A stretch of 42,413 bases of DNA from Candidatus Methylomirabilota bacterium (GCA_016209735.1 JACQVN010000051.1:1-42413), one strand, 5' to 3'. Shown: positions 24,991 to 34,210, counted from the first letter of the stretch. Made by a program: numbers and translations. The notes: generated by a model not told the origin, from the letters alone.

Positions 24991-25548
24991 ATGGAGCGCG
25001 AAGGAGCGGCGAGGGGTTGGCATGGCCCAGGAGGCTCCACCGGCCAGGGGGCGGAAGGGACCGCAGGCGAGACGGACCCCTCCGGGGCGTGGGAGGCCGC
25101 CGTCGCGCTTCTGGCCATGCGGGCCCGGAGCAGCGAGGAGCTCCGCCGTCGCCTGCGGCAACGGCGCTTCTCCCGCGAAGAGATCGAGGCCGCCATCGCC
25201 CGGCTGACGGCCGCGGGCTATCTGAACGATGCCGCCTTCGCCCTGCAGTGGGCGCTGGCCCGCCAGGCGCGGCAGGGGCTGGGGCCGGCCCGGCTGGCGC
25301 GGGAGCTAAAGGCCAAAGGGGTCGGCGACGGCGAGGTCGCTGCCGCGCTGGAGTCGCTCAGGGGCGAGCGGGATGAGCGCCAGGTGGCGGCGGAGGCGGC
25401 GGCGCAGCGGATGAAGGGTCTGCGCGGACTGCCGGCGGAGGCGGCGCGGCGCCGGCTGGCGGCCTCTCTGGAGCGGCGGGGATTCTCGGTCGAGGTGATC
25501 CTCGACCTCTGCCGCCAGCACTTTCCCTCCGTCGCGGACACGGACTGA
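24991..25548 (+). CDS. recX: Regulatory protein RecX
   Basis: This 185-residue protein modulates RecA by capping its filaments. After a variable Gly/Glu-rich N-terminus (~1-30) come the helical RecX repeats: AWEAAVALLAMRARSSEELR, RRLRQRRFSREEIEAAIARL, GYLNDAAFALQWALARQARQ, GLGPARLARELKAKGV and a third repeat ending GFSVEVILDLC. Length fits the family. The start at 24991 has a modest Shine-Dalgarno (AAAGG); a start a few codons later would not change the domain. The gene follows recA-pilT on the same strand but is separated from pilT by a MITE-like element. Confidence 0.9.
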   Translation: MEREGAARGWHGPGGSTGQGAEGTAGETDPSGAWEAAVALLAMRARSSEELRRRLRQRRFSREEIEAAIARLTAAGYLNDAAFALQWALARQARQGLGPARLARELKAKGVGDGEVAAALESLRGERDERQVAAEAAAQRMKGLRGLPAEAARRRLAASLERRGFSVEVILDLCRQHFPSVADTD

Positions 25549-25556
25549 GCCCGAAG

Positions 25557-25656
25557 ATTTCACCACGGAGACACAGAGGCACGGAGAAAGACTCGGGCGG
25601 GATTGAAGCAGTCCGTAGTATCCTCGGTGGCCTCCGTGCCTCCGTGGTGAATAATC
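25557..25656. repeat. CACGGAG-type inverted repeat
   Basis: The left arm starts ATTTCACCACGGAGACACAG; the right arm ends CCTCCGTGCCTCCGTGGTGA. The arms are complementary over ~25 bases around a ~50-bp centre. It is a short relative of 7185-7446 and occupies most of the recX-alaS gap, so an RNA hairpin would form between these two reading frames. Confidence 0.8.
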
Positions 25657-25710
25657 CGGAGTGAGGCGGCCGTCGGGAAACGACGACTCCCAGCGGGGCT
25701 AGAACAGCGA

Positions 25711-28395
25711 ATGCCAATGCGAGCCATGACGGGCAGCGAGATCCGGAGCGCCTTCCTGGACTACTTCCAGGCGGAGGGGCACCGCGTGGTGGCGAGCTCC
25801 TCACTCGTGCCCACGGCCGATCCCAGCCTCCTGTTCACCAACGCCGGGATGGTCCAGTTCAAGGATGTGTTTACGGGCAAGGAGCAGCGGCCGTACTCCC
25901 GGGCCGTGACCGCGCAGAAATGCGTGCGGGCGGGGGGCAAGCACAACGACCTGGAGAACGTCGGGCGCACCGCCCGGCACCACACGTTCTTCGAGATGCT
26001 GGGGAACTTCTCCTTCGGCGACTACTTCAAGGAACGGGCGATCGATCATGCCTGGACCTTTCTCACGGGGCGCCTCGGGCTTCCCGCGGAGCGGCTGTGG
26101 GTGACCATCCATGAAGGCGATGCCGCCCTGGGCGTCGGACCGGACGAGGAGGCCGAGCGCCTCTGGCTGCGCTATGTGCAGAAGGAGCGGATCGTCCCCT
26201 GTTCCACCAAGGACAACTTCTGGCAGATGGGGGATACCGGGCCATGCGGGCCGTGCTCCGAGATCGTCTACGACCAGGGGCCGCGGATGGGCTGCGGGCG
26301 GCCGACCTGTGCGGTGGGCTGCGACTGCGACCGGTACCTGGAACTGTGGAACCTGGTCTTCATGCAGTTCGAGCGGAGCCTTGAGGGCGTCCTGACACCG
26401 CTCCCCAAGCCAAGCATCGATACGGGCGCGGGGCTGGAGCGGTTGGCGGCGGTGCTCCAAGGGGGGCGGAGCAATTTCGACACCGATCTCTTCCGGCCGA
26501 TCATCGGGGTGGTGGAGGAGCAGTGCGGCGCGCGATACGGAGCGAGCGTGCAGGCGGCCGTCTCCATGCGGGTCATCGCGGATCACGCCCGGGCGACGGC
26601 TTTCCTGGTGACGGACGGCGTCCTCCCCAGCAACGAAGGCCGGGGCTACGTCCTGCGGCGGATCATGCGCCGGGCGCTCCGCCACGGCCGGATGCTGGGC
26701 CTGGAGGAGCCTTTCCTGGCGGCCGTGACGGGCCGGGTTGCGGAGCTGATGCAGGAGGCCTATCCGGAGCTTCAGGAGGCCCGCGACCACGTGGCGCGCG
26801 TGGCACAGGGGGAGGAGGAGCGGTTCGGCCACACCCTGAAGGTCGGCCTGCGCCTGGTGGATTCCCTGTTGGAGGCGCAGAAGGGGGCCGGCTCCCGGAC
26901 CGTGCCGGGGGCGGAGATCTTCAAGCTCTACGACACCTACGGCTTTCCCCTGGATCTTCTGCGCGACATCGCCGGGGACCAGGGCTTTGCGCTGGACGAG
27001 GCCGGGTTCGAGCAGGCCATGGAGGAGCAGCGGGCCAAGGCGCGCGAGTCGTGGGTGGGCTCCGGTGAGGTGGAGATCCCTGCCAGCCTCAAGGCCTTGG
27101 CCGATCGCCTCCGCGTCGAAGCGTGCTGGCATCACAGCCTGACCGAGGAGGCCAAGATCGCGGCCATCCTCGCGGGCGAGGGTCGGCAACCGGCGGAGCT
27201 GCTCCGGCAGGGAGAGACGGGCGAGCTGGTGCTCGATCGGACCCCCTTCTATCCCGAGGCAGGCGGCCAGGTCTCTGACGGCGGGCGGATCACCACCCGG
27301 GACGGCGCGCAAGCCGAGGTGATGGCGGTGCACCGCCCGACCCCCAATCTGGTGCTGCATCGAGTCCGGGTGAAGCGGGGATCCCTGCGGGCCGACGCGA
27401 CGGTGACGGCCGAGGTCGAGGCCGGCCGGCGCAAAGCCACCGCCAAGAACCACACGGCCACCCACCTCCTGCACGCCGCGCTCCGACAGGTGCTGGGAGA
27501 TCATGTGAAGCAGGCCGGCTCCCTGGTGGCCCCGGATCGGCTGCGGTTTGACTTCAGCCACTGGAGCCCCCTGGCGCCGCAGGAGATCGACCGGATCGAG
27601 CGGCTGGTGAACGAGCAGATCTGGGAGAACCGTCGGGTCGGCACGGAGGAGAAGGCGCTGGACGATGCCGTGAAAGGGGGGGCCATGGCCCTCTTCGGGG
27701 AAAAGTACGGCGAGCGCGTCCGCGTGGTCACGGTGGATGGCTTCAGCCAGGAGCTGTGCGAGGGCACCCATGTCCAAGCCACGGGCGAGATCGGTCTCTT
27801 CAAGATCGTGAGCCAGGGAGGGGTGGCGGCGGGGGTGCGGCGGGTGGAGGCCGTGACCGGGCCGGGCGCGTACCTTTACGTGAAGCAGGAGGAGCAGGTC
27901 CTGGCGGAGGCCGCCGCCCGGATCAAGGCCCGGCCGCTGGAGCTGGCGGAGAAGGTGGAGAGGCTGACGGAGTCGAGCCGCGACCTGGAGCGGGAGAATC
28001 AGCGGCTCAAGGCCCGCCTGGCCGGCGGGGTGCTGGAAGAGCTCCTGGCGGGCAGCCGAGATGTGAACGGAGTCCGCGTGGCCGCCGGCCGGGTGGACTC
28101 CCTGGACGCCAAGGGCATGCGGGAGCTGGGGGATCGCGCGCGCGCGCGACTGGGGAGCGGGGTGGTCGTCCTGGTCGCGCAGGCCGAGGGTCGGGTCCTC
28201 TGGCTGACGATGGTGACCACGGACCTCGCCGGGAAAGTGCACGCCGGACGCCTGGCCCGGGAATTGGCGGCGGTCACGGGCGGCGGGGGTGGTGGCCGGC
28301 CAGACATGGCAGAGGCCGGGGGGAAGGATCCCTCCCGGATCCCCGAGGCCTTGGAGAGACTTCCCGAACTGGTGAATCGGCAGTTGAGCAGTTGA
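25711..28395 (+). CDS. alaS: Alanyl-tRNA synthetase
   Basis: This 894-residue class II synthetase attaches Ala to tRNA-Ala and edits mischarged Ser/Gly. The catalytic core (1-~460) shows FTNAGMVQFKDVFTG, KCVRAGGKHNDLENVG, HHTFFEMLGNFSFGDYF and DTGAGLERLAAVLQG. The editing domain has the zinc ligands of K-NHTATHLLH (HxxxH) and CEGTHVQATGEIG. The C-terminal coiled coil and C-Ala domain end in GGGGGGRPDMAEAGG. The true start is uncertain: ATGs lie at 25711, 25717 and 25726, none with a strong Shine-Dalgarno, and the family usually begins near MTGSEIR (25726). It follows recA-pilT-recX, a common chromosomal order. Confidence 0.97.
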   Translation: MPMRAMTGSEIRSAFLDYFQAEGHRVVASSSLVPTADPSLLFTNAGMVQFKDVFTGKEQRPYSRAVTAQKCVRAGGKHNDLENVGRTARHHTFFEMLGNFSFGDYFKERAIDHAWTFLTGRLGLPAERLWVTIHEGDAALGVGPDEEAERLWLRYVQKERIVPCSTKDNFWQMGDTGPCGPCSEIVYDQGPRMGCGRPTCAVGCDCDRYLELWNLVFMQFERSLEGVLTPLPKPSIDTGAGLERLAAVLQGGRSNFDTDLFRPIIGVVEEQCGARYGASVQAAVSMRVIADHARATAFLVTDGVLPSNEGRGYVLRRIMRRALRHGRMLGLEEPFLAAVTGRVAELMQEAYPELQEARDHVARVAQGEEERFGHTLKVGLRLVDSLLEAQKGAGSRTVPGAEIFKLYDTYGFPLDLLRDIAGDQGFALDEAGFEQAMEEQRAKARESWVGSGEVEIPASLKALADRLRVEACWHHSLTEEAKIAAILAGEGRQPAELLRQGETGELVLDRTPFYPEAGGQVSDGGRITTRDGAQAEVMAVHRPTPNLVLHRVRVKRGSLRADATVTAEVEAGRRKATAKNHTATHLLHAALRQVLGDHVKQAGSLVAPDRLRFDFSHWSPLAPQEIDRIERLVNEQIWENRRVGTEEKALDDAVKGGAMALFGEKYGERVRVVTVDGFSQELCEGTHVQATGEIGLFKIVSQGGVAAGVRRVEAVTGPGAYLYVKQEEQVLAEAAARIKARPLELAEKVERLTESSRDLERENQRLKARLAGGVLEELLAGSRDVNGVRVAAGRVDSLDAKGMRELGDRARARLGSGVVVLVAQAEGRVLWLTMVTTDLAGKVHAGRLARELAAVTGGGGGGRPDMAEAGGKDPSRIPEALERLPELVNRQLSS

Positions 28396-28469
28396 ACCGC
28401 CGGTACCAGCGGCCATGCCGTTGGTGCCGAGAGGACGCAAAGAAGCGCTCGCGGAGCGGCGGGCAGGTC

Positions 28470-28566
28470 AAAGGGGGGCGAGGGCTGCCTGCGCCAAGCG
28501 ACGCGCCTGTCTGCCGCGTCGGCACAAGCAGGCGGCAGGCAGGGGGGATTTCATCCGGCGGACGTG
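28470..28566 (+). repeat. Half copy of hairpin repeat C carrying an inserted palindrome
   Basis: AAAGGGGGGCGAGG (28470-28483) and GGGGATTTCATCCGGCGGAC (from 28544) are contiguous in the copy at 31919-31980, but here they are separated by ~58 bp. The insert runs from GCTGCCTGCGCC to GGCGGCAGGCAG and is itself an imperfect palindrome. The left CCCCCC arm of repeat C is missing. Thus one repeat family has inserted into another. It lies in the 262-bp alaS-psd spacer. Confidence 0.75.
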
Positions 28567-28657
28567 TTGCGTAAACAACATTGGGGGTAAGCCGGCAGCG
28601 ACAGCAGTGGCGGCCGGCCGGGCTTTTACTTGAGCCGGACTCGCTTCGGTGCTATAT

Positions 28658-29320
28658 ATGACTGAGCTCCGCGAGACGCGCCGATATCGCCTGCCTATCG
28701 AGCGGGACGGCCTGGTTTTCGTCCTGCCCGCGGTGGGGATGAGCGCCCTGCTCTTCCTCCTGCGTTTTCCGTGGGGGGGGACGGGCGTCTTGCTGCTGGC
28801 GGCCTTCGTGGCCTACTTCTTCCGGGACCCGGAGCGAGAGATTCCGCCCGGGGAGCGATTGGTGCTCTCCCCGGCCGACGGGCACGTGGTGGCCATCAAG
28901 CCCTTTCCCGATTGGCGGGGGGCGTTCGGCGAATCCCTGGTTCGGGTCAGCATTTTCCTGTCGGTGCTGGACGTCCACGTCACCCGGGCGCCGCTCTCGT
29001 CGCTGGTGAACGCGGTGACCCACCGGCCCGGTCGATTCAAGGCGGCCTGGGCCGAGGAGGCGTCGGAGGCCAACGAGCAGACGCTGATCCACTTCGCCTC
29101 CCCGGACGGTGACGTCTGGGTGAAGCTGATCGCCGGCCTCCTGGCCAGGCGGATCGTTTGCCGGATCGGACAGGGGCAGAAGGTTGGCGGTGGGGAGCGG
29201 ATCGGCCTGATTCGCTTCGGGTCGCGCGTGGACTGCATCCTGCCGGCGACGGCCGAGCTGAAGGTACGCCGCGGGCAGGCGGTGCGGGGCGGGCTGACAG
29301 TCCTGGCGATCATCCCCTGA
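28658..29320 (+). CDS. psd: Phosphatidylserine decarboxylase (short, PSD-B-like)
   Basis: This 220-residue membrane-associated pyruvoyl enzyme converts phosphatidylserine to phosphatidylethanolamine. It is the short form found in Rhizobium-like and many other bacteria. Visible: two hydrophobic N-terminal segments (GLVFVLPAVGMSALLFLL and GVLLLAAFVAYFF), FFRDPEREIP, SPADGHVV, FLSVLDVHVTRAP and the self-cleavage site RFGSRVD (residues 186-192), whose Ser189 becomes the pyruvoyl group. ATG 28658 is used; an in-frame GTG lies three codons earlier, and neither has a clear Shine-Dalgarno. It is followed 37 nt later by pssA, which makes its substrate, so the two form a phosphatidylethanolamine operon. 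Confidence 0.95.
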   Translation: MTELRETRRYRLPIERDGLVFVLPAVGMSALLFLLRFPWGGTGVLLLAAFVAYFFRDPEREIPPGERLVLSPADGHVVAIKPFPDWRGAFGESLVRVSIFLSVLDVHVTRAPLSSLVNAVTHRPGRFKAAWAEEASEANEQTLIHFASPDGDVWVKLIAGLLARRIVCRIGQGQKVGGGERIGLIRFGSRVDCILPATAELKVRRGQAVRGGLTVLAIIP

Positions 29321-29357
29321 CGGGCGGATGGCCGGCGGGGTCGGGAAGGGAGAGGCC

Positions 29358-30170
29358 GTGACGAAGGGAACGGGGAGGGCGGCACCGGGGGCAATTCGGC
29401 GGCGGGTGAGGCGGGGCGTCTATCTGTTGCCCAGCAGCCTCACGCTGGGGAATCTCTTCTGCGGTTTCTACGCCCTGATCGCCATCTACAACGACGAGTA
29501 TCTGGCCGCGGCCATTGCCATCATGCTGGCGGAAGTCTTCGACGTCCTGGACGGGGCCGTGGCCCGCATGACAGGCGCCACGTCCGACCTGGGGATTCAG
29601 CTCGATTCGCTGGCGGACCTCGTCTCCTTCGGGGTGGCGCCGGGCATGCTGGCGTATGTCATTGCCCTGAAGCCCTTCGGGATCATCGGGGGATTGGCCG
29701 CCTTCGGGTTCGCCGCCTGCGGGGCCTTCCGCCTCGCCCGCTTCAACGTGCAGACGCATATCCTGGACAAACGCTATTTTGTCGGATTGCCGATTCCGGC
29801 GGCCGCGGCGGCGGTTGCCACGTTCGTGCTGTTCATGAAGGAGTCCGCGGCGGTGGTCATCTCCGGCCGGGTGCTCGTCCCGGCCGAAGTGGCCTCCGCC
29901 GGGGTCTTGCTTGGGGTGTACCTGCTGGGGTTCCTGATGGTGAGCCGGATTCGCTACCGCAGCCTGAAGGGACTGGAGGTGCGGCGGCGGCGGCCCTTCA
30001 CCATCCTGACCACCCTGCTCCTGGTGCTCTTGATCGTGGCGTCCCACCCCAGCCTGTTCCTGTTCCTGGCCTTCGTGGGATACGCCCTGTCGGGGCCGGT
30101 GCGGATACTGCCCATCTGGCGTAGACGACACCCGGCGGAATTGAGCGAACACCCGGCGCCCGGGAAGTAG
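29358..30170 (+). CDS. pssA: CDP-diacylglycerol-serine O-phosphatidyltransferase
   Basis: This integral membrane enzyme makes phosphatidylserine from CDP-diacylglycerol and Ser. The CDP-alcohol phosphotransferase signature D-G-x2-A-R-x8-G-x3-D-x3-D is complete (D65, G66, A69, R70, G79, D83, D87, counted from the GTG start). About seven hydrophobic segments follow, as in the family. I chose GTG 29358 because GGGAGAGG precedes it at good spacing; an upstream ATG at 29328 without Shine-Dalgarno would add ten residues. It is directly downstream of psd and 33 nt before leuA. The C-terminal ~20 residues are basic and cytosolic. Confidence 0.94.
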   Translation: MTKGTGRAAPGAIRRRVRRGVYLLPSSLTLGNLFCGFYALIAIYNDEYLAAAIAIMLAEVFDVLDGAVARMTGATSDLGIQLDSLADLVSFGVAPGMLAYVIALKPFGIIGGLAAFGFAACGAFRLARFNVQTHILDKRYFVGLPIPAAAAAVATFVLFMKESAAVVISGRVLVPAEVASAGVLLGVYLLGFLMVSRIRYRSLKGLEVRRRRPFTILTTLLLVLLIVASHPSLFLFLAFVGYALSGPVRILPIWRRRHPAELSEHPAPGK

Positions 30171-30203
30171 GGGCGCCCCGCATACGTGAAGGGGGAGACA
30201 AGC

Positions 30204-31751
30204 ATGGCCGAGCGGATTCTTATCTTCGACACGACGCTGCGCGACGGCGAGCAATCGCCGGGTTACAGCATGAACACCAGGGAGAAGCTGGAACTGGCCC
30301 GCCAACTGGCCCGCCTGGGGGTGGACATCATGGAGGCGGGATTTCCCGTCGCCTCCGAGGACGACTTTGAAGCCGTGAAAGCGGTCGCCCAGCAGCTCCG
30401 GGGGGGGCCCATCATCGCCGGGCTGGCCCGCGCCAAAGACATCGACATCGATCGCGCCTGGGAGGCCCTGAAGCACGCGGAGCGGCCGCGCATCCACACC
30501 TTCATCGCCACCTCCGAAATCCACCTGAAGTACAAGCTGAAGTGCTCGCCCGAGGAGGTGCTGGAGGCGACGGTGGCCGCGGTCAAGCGGGCCAAGGGCT
30601 ACACCGCGGATGTGGAGTTCTCGCCCGAGGACGCCCACCGGACCGACCAGGAGTTCCTCTGTCGGGTGGTGGAGGCCGCCATCAAGGCGGGGGCCACGAC
30701 CATCAACATTCCCGACACGGTTGGCTACGGCGTTCCCTGGGAGTTCGGGGAGCGCATCCGCAATCTGATGAATCGGGTGCCGGGCATCGAGCGGGTGGTG
30801 GTCAGCGCCCATTGCCACAACGACCTCGGCCTGGCGGTGGCCAACTCGCTGGAGGCCGTTCGGGCCGGCGCTCGCCAGGTGGAGTGCACGATCAACGGGA
30901 TCGGGGAGCGGGCGGGGAATGCGGCGCTGGAAGAGCTGGTCATGAGCCTCAGGACCCGACGGGATTTCCTGGGGTTCGATACCAATATCCGGACGGAGGA
31001 GATCTACCGCACCTCCAAGCTGCTCCAGTCCATCACGGGGGTGAACGTCCAGCCCAACAAGGCCATCGTGGGCGGCAACGCCTTTGCCCACGAGGCGGGC
31101 ATCCACCAGCACGGCGTGCTGCAGAAGCCCATGACCTATGAGATCATGACCCCCGAATCGGTGGGGGTTCCCAAGAGCCGTCTCATCCTGGGCAAGCACT
31201 CGGGACGGCACGCGTTCAAGAAGCGGCTGGCGGAGCTGGGGGTGGAGCTCACGGAAGAGGATCTGGGGAAGGCCTTCGTGCGCTTCAAGGCCCTCTGCGA
31301 CCTGAAAAAAGAGGTGTTCGACGAGGACCTGCTGGCCCTGGTCGAGGACGAAGTCCTCTCCGCCGGCGAGACCTACGCCCTGGAGCACCTCCAGTTCACC
31401 GGCGGGACGAACATCATCCCCACCGCCACGGTCCGCCTGCGCATCGGCGGGGAGGTGGTGCAGGAATCGGGCTGGGGCGACGGACCGGTGGATGCGGCCT
31501 ACAAGGCCATCGACCTGGCCACCAAGATCCCCGGGAAGCTCCTGGAGTATCAGATTCGCGCCGTCACGGCGGGGAAGGACGCCATGGGCGAGGTGACCGT
31601 GGTGGCGGAGATGAACGGGCAGCGGGTCGTGGGACGGGGAAGCTCCACGGATGTCATCGAGGCCAGCGCGCGGGCCTACCTGAACGCCATCAACCGCGTG
31701 GCGGCTCGCGGCGGGTCCGGCGCGCGAACCCTGCCCGACACGACGCCGTGA
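30204..31751 (+). CDS. leuA: 2-isopropylmalate synthase
   Basis: This 515-residue cytosolic enzyme condenses acetyl-CoA with 2-ketoisovalerate, the first step committed to leucine. The N-terminal DRE-TIM barrel has [15 protein letters not shown], the metal-binding [13 protein letters not shown] and [16 protein letters not shown] later segment, [15 protein letters not shown], and the C-terminal allosteric LeuA dimer domain (from ~370; [39 protein letters not shown]) are both present. That fits a full-length, leucine-inhibited bacterial LeuA rather than homocitrate or citramalate synthase, although those relatives are close. GGGGGAG lies 6 nt before the ATG. No leader peptide or T-box is visible. 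asd lies downstream after a repeat-filled spacer. Confidence 0.95.
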   Translation: MAERILIFDTTLRDGEQSPGYSMNTREKLELARQLARLGVDIMEAGFPVASEDDFEAVKAVAQQLRGGPIIAGLARAKDIDIDRAWEALKHAERPRIHTFIATSEIHLKYKLKCSPEEVLEATVAAVKRAKGYTADVEFSPEDAHRTDQEFLCRVVEAAIKAGATTINIPDTVGYGVPWEFGERIRNLMNRVPGIERVVVSAHCHNDLGLAVANSLEAVRAGARQVECTINGIGERAGNAALEELVMSLRTRRDFLGFDTNIRTEEIYRTSKLLQSITGVNVQPNKAIVGGNAFAHEAGIHQHGVLQKPMTYEIMTPESVGVPKSRLILGKHSGRHAFKKRLAELGVELTEEDLGKAFVRFKALCDLKKEVFDEDLLALVEDEVLSAGETYALEHLQFTGGTNIIPTATVRLRIGGEVVQESGWGDGPVDAAYKAIDLATKIPGKLLEYQIRAVTAGKDAMGEVTVVAEMNGQRVVGRGSSTDVIEASARAYLNAINRVAARGGSGARTLPDTTP

Positions 31752-31798
31752 CGGGGGAAGAACGATAGCGACAGGGACAGCGAGAGGCAATCCGTTCG

Positions 31799-32067
31799 CT
31801 GTCGCTGTCGGATTTCGCTGTCGACGCTGGCGGCGGTTCAAGGTGCGGCGGTTCAAGGTGCTGCGGTTAAACCCAATAGTGTTCACATCGCCTCGGACAC
31901 AGGTGCCGGCGTTCGAACAAATCCCCCCAACCCCCCTTTACCAAAGGGGGGCGAGGCGGGATTTCATCCGGCGGACGTGGTAAGGAAAGAGCATTGCGGT
32001 TAAACCGTGAACGTCGAACCGTGAACCGCGTGCCCCTGTCGCTGTCGGATTTCGCTGTCGACGCTGG
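31799..32067 (+). repeat. Pair of 32-bp identical direct repeats in the leuA-asd spacer
   Basis: The sequence starting CTGTCGCTGTCGGATTTCGC at 31799-31830 recurs without change at 32036-32067, and both copies are followed by a related GG.GGTTC.AGG flank. A weaker inverse, GATAGCGACAGGGACAGCGA, precedes copy 1. Between the copies lie hairpin C (31919-31964) and a GAACCGTGAAC tandem motif near 32005. This spacer of 350 bp holds no gene. Confidence 0.8.
31919..31964. repeat. Hairpin repeat C, copy in the leuA-asd spacer
   Basis: AAATCCCCCCAACCCCCCTT and the complementary AAAGGGGGGCGAGGCGGGAT around a TACC loop. Other copies are at 34263-34309 and 38018-38063, with a half copy at 28470. This copy shares the downstream tail CATCCGGCGGACGTG with the half copy. 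Confidence 0.85.
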
Positions 32068-32101
32068 CTGGGGTTCGAGGCGCGGAGGGGAAGGAGCCTG
32101 G

Positions 32102-33124
32102 ATGCCGAAGGACGGATACGTGGTGGCCGTGGCCGGGGCGACGGGGGCGGTCGGTGAGGTGATGTTGCAGGTCCTGGAGCAGCGGAAGTTCCCGGTCCGG
32201 AAGCTTCTGGCTCTGGCTTCGGAGCGCTCCGTGGGGAAGCGGCTCCCGTTCTCTGGGGAAGAGGTCCGGGTCGAAATGCTCACCCGAGACGCTTTCAAGG
32301 GGGTGGACATCGCCCTCTTTTCCGCCGGTGCCGGGCGGAGTTTGGAGTTCGCGCCGGCGGCCTGGCAGGCGGGGGCCGTGGTGGTGGACAACAGCTCGGC
32401 CTTCCGGATGGATCGGGAGGTGCCGCTGGTGGTGCCGGAGATCAACCCCCATGCCATCGCCCTCTATACCCAGCGGGGCATCATCGCCAATCCCAACTGC
32501 ACCACCATCGTCACGCTGATGGCCCTGGCGCCTCTGCACCGGTTCAGCCGGATCAAGCGCGTGGTAGCCTCCAGCTACCAGGCCGTGTCCGGGGCGGGGG
32601 CCAAGGCGCTGGAGGAGCTGAAACAGCAGGTGCGGGCCTGGGCCAGAGACCAGCCGCTCATGGTCGAGGTGTTCCCGTACCAGATCGCCTTCAACGTGCT
32701 CCCCCACATCGACGTTTTCCAGGAGAACGGCTACACCAAGGAGGAGATGAAGCTGGTCCACGAGTCCCGGAAGATTCTCGAGGATCCGGCCATCCTGGTG
32801 TCTCCCACCACGGTGCGGGTGCCGGTCTTCACCGCCCACTCCGTATCGGTGCACGTCGAGACGGAGCAGAAGATTCCTGCGGCCAAGGCCCGCGAGCTGT
32901 TCTCCGCCTTCCCGGGGCTTCAACTCCTGGACGATCCTGCCGCCAAGCAGTACCCCATGCCGCTCTACGCGGCGGGGAAGGACGACTGCTACGTGGGACG
33001 TATCCGGGAGGATCTGGCGGTCCCCAACGGCCTGAACTTCTGGGTCTGCGGCGACCAGCTCCGGAAGGGCGCGGCGCTCAACGCCGTCCAGATCGCCGAG
33101 GTGCTGGCGGAGCGCTACCTCTAG
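32102..33124 (+). CDS. asd: Aspartate-semialdehyde dehydrogenase
   Basis: This 340-residue cytosolic enzyme reduces aspartyl phosphate to aspartate semialdehyde with NADPH, feeding lysine, threonine, methionine and diaminopimelate synthesis. The nucleotide-binding start VAVAGATGAVGEVMLQVLEQ, the active-site Cys133 in NPNCTT, SSYQAVSGAGAKALEEL and the C-terminal VCGDQLRKGAALNAVQIAE are diagnostic. AAGGAG lies 5 nt before ATG 32102; the longer frame upstream covers repeats. The TAG stop is the start of hairpin repeat B copy 2. Domain order and length are normal. Confidence 0.96.
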   Translation: MPKDGYVVAVAGATGAVGEVMLQVLEQRKFPVRKLLALASERSVGKRLPFSGEEVRVEMLTRDAFKGVDIALFSAGAGRSLEFAPAAWQAGAVVVDNSSAFRMDREVPLVVPEINPHAIALYTQRGIIANPNCTTIVTLMALAPLHRFSRIKRVVASSYQAVSGAGAKALEELKQQVRAWARDQPLMVEVFPYQIAFNVLPHIDVFQENGYTKEEMKLVHESRKILEDPAILVSPTTVRVPVFTAHSVSVHVETEQKIPAAKARELFSAFPGLQLLDDPAAKQYPMPLYAAGKDDCYVGRIREDLAVPNGLNFWVCGDQLRKGAALNAVQIAEVLAERYL

Positions 33125-33165
33125 CCCGCATTCTTCGCGAATACAGCCCGCGAAGAATGCGGGCT
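33122..33165 (+). repeat. Hairpin repeat B, copy 2, providing the asd stop
   Basis: AGCCCGCATTCTTCGCG (33123-33139) and CGCGAAGAATGCGGGCT (33149-33165) make a perfect 17-bp stem with a 9-nt loop, followed by TAATAAAACC. It could act as a terminator although there is no T-run. The asd TAG at 33122-33124 belongs to the repeat, as at copy 1 (20828-20869). Confidence 0.9.
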
Positions 33166-33414
33166 TAATAAAACCTCAAGGGATAAGTGACCAAGGACGG
33201 ATGAGGGGTCGCTGGTGCATTTCGACGGCGCACCCGTCCTGGCGGACGGACGTGGTGCCCACCACCATTGGTCATCACCCCCCCGCCGGGAACGGTCATC
33301 GCTCATTTGCATTCAGAGGATTCACGTATCCTTCGAGGATAGTCCGGACGGTGTCACCCGCGGGGGAAGCCAATACGACGCCGACCGGGGGCCGCCTTGC
33401 AGCAGAGGAGAGGG

Positions 33415-33445
33415 ACGCCCGGCGAGCCTGCCGCTCGCCGGGCGT
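33415..33445 (+). promoter_or_regulatory. Strong hairpin upstream of truA
   Basis: ACGCCCGGCGAGC, loop CTGCC, GCTCGCCGGGCGT: a perfect 13-bp stem ending 28 nt before the truA start and followed by CTGGCCTTTGG. It could be an attenuator or a terminator for an upstream transcript. The rest of 33166-33414 shows no gene or recognisable element. Confidence 0.45.
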
Positions 33446-33473
33446 CTGGCCTTTGGTCGCGGAGCCTGGAGGC

Positions 33474-34208
33474 ATGCGGCGGTTCAAGCTGGTCTTGGAG
33501 TACGACGGGAGCGCCTACCACGGCTGGCAGGTGCAGCCGGGATTGCCGACCATCCAGGGGGTCCTCGAATCCTGCTTGGGCCGATTCGGCGGGGGGCCGG
33601 TGGCGGTGCGGGGGGCGGGGCGAACCGACGCCGGGGTGCACGCCTTGGGGCAGGTGGCCAGCTTCGATGCGGCGCTCCGCCTGGCGCCGGCTGCGCTCAC
33701 ACGGGCCTTGAACGCGAGCCTGCCGCGGGACATCGTGGTGCGGCGGGCCGAGGAGGCGCGGCCGGACTTCGACGCCCGGTTCTCGGCCCGCTCCAAGACC
33801 TACCGCTACACGCTGCTCAGGCGGGAGACCCCCTCCGCCTTGGCGGCTCGCACCGCCCTCTTCGCGCCGACCCCATTGGATTTTGAGGCGATGGGGGCGG
33901 CGGCCAAGGAGGTGGTGGGAACGCACGATTTCTCCGCCTTTCGCGCGGGGACATGCGGTGCCCGTTCCCCGGTGCGCACGGTCTTGGCGGCCGACTGGCG
34001 GCAGGAAGGGGATTTCTGGCACTTCGAGGTCACGGCCAACGCCTTCCTGCAGCACATGGTCCGCATTCTGGTCGGCACCATGCTGGAGGTGGGGCGCGGG
34101 CGGAAGCGCCCGGACGCCATGGGGGAGATCCTGGCGGGGCGCGATCGTCGGCGGGCAGGGAAGACAGTGCCGCCGCACGGGCTGTGCCTGGTAGAGGTGA
34201 ATTACTGA
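33474..34208 (+). CDS. truA: tRNA pseudouridine(38-40) synthase
   Basis: This 244-residue enzyme isomerises uridines 38-40 in the tRNA anticodon stem. The catalytic Asp52 lies in [59 protein letters not shown] and [20 protein letters not shown] are the other family motifs. The start at 33474 begins the canonical [16 protein letters not shown] occurs at 9-nt spacing, and the open frame upstream to 33201 is unsupported. Hairpin A copy 6 follows the stop by 2 nt. Confidence 0.96.
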   Translation: MRRFKLVLEYDGSAYHGWQVQPGLPTIQGVLESCLGRFGGGPVAVRGAGRTDAGVHALGQVASFDAALRLAPAALTRALNASLPRDIVVRRAEEARPDFDARFSARSKTYRYTLLRRETPSALAARTALFAPTPLDFEAMGAAAKEVVGTHDFSAFRAGTCGARSPVRTVLAADWRQEGDFWHFEVTANAFLQHMVRILVGTMLEVGRGRKRPDAMGEILAGRDRRRAGKTVPPHGLCLVEVNY

Positions 34209-34210
34209 TC

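Noticed and set aside
33201-33473. N-terminal extension of truA or a separate small gene
   Set aside because: The extension lacks family similarity and contains a strong hairpin; TruA typically begins at the [12 protein letters not shown] position.
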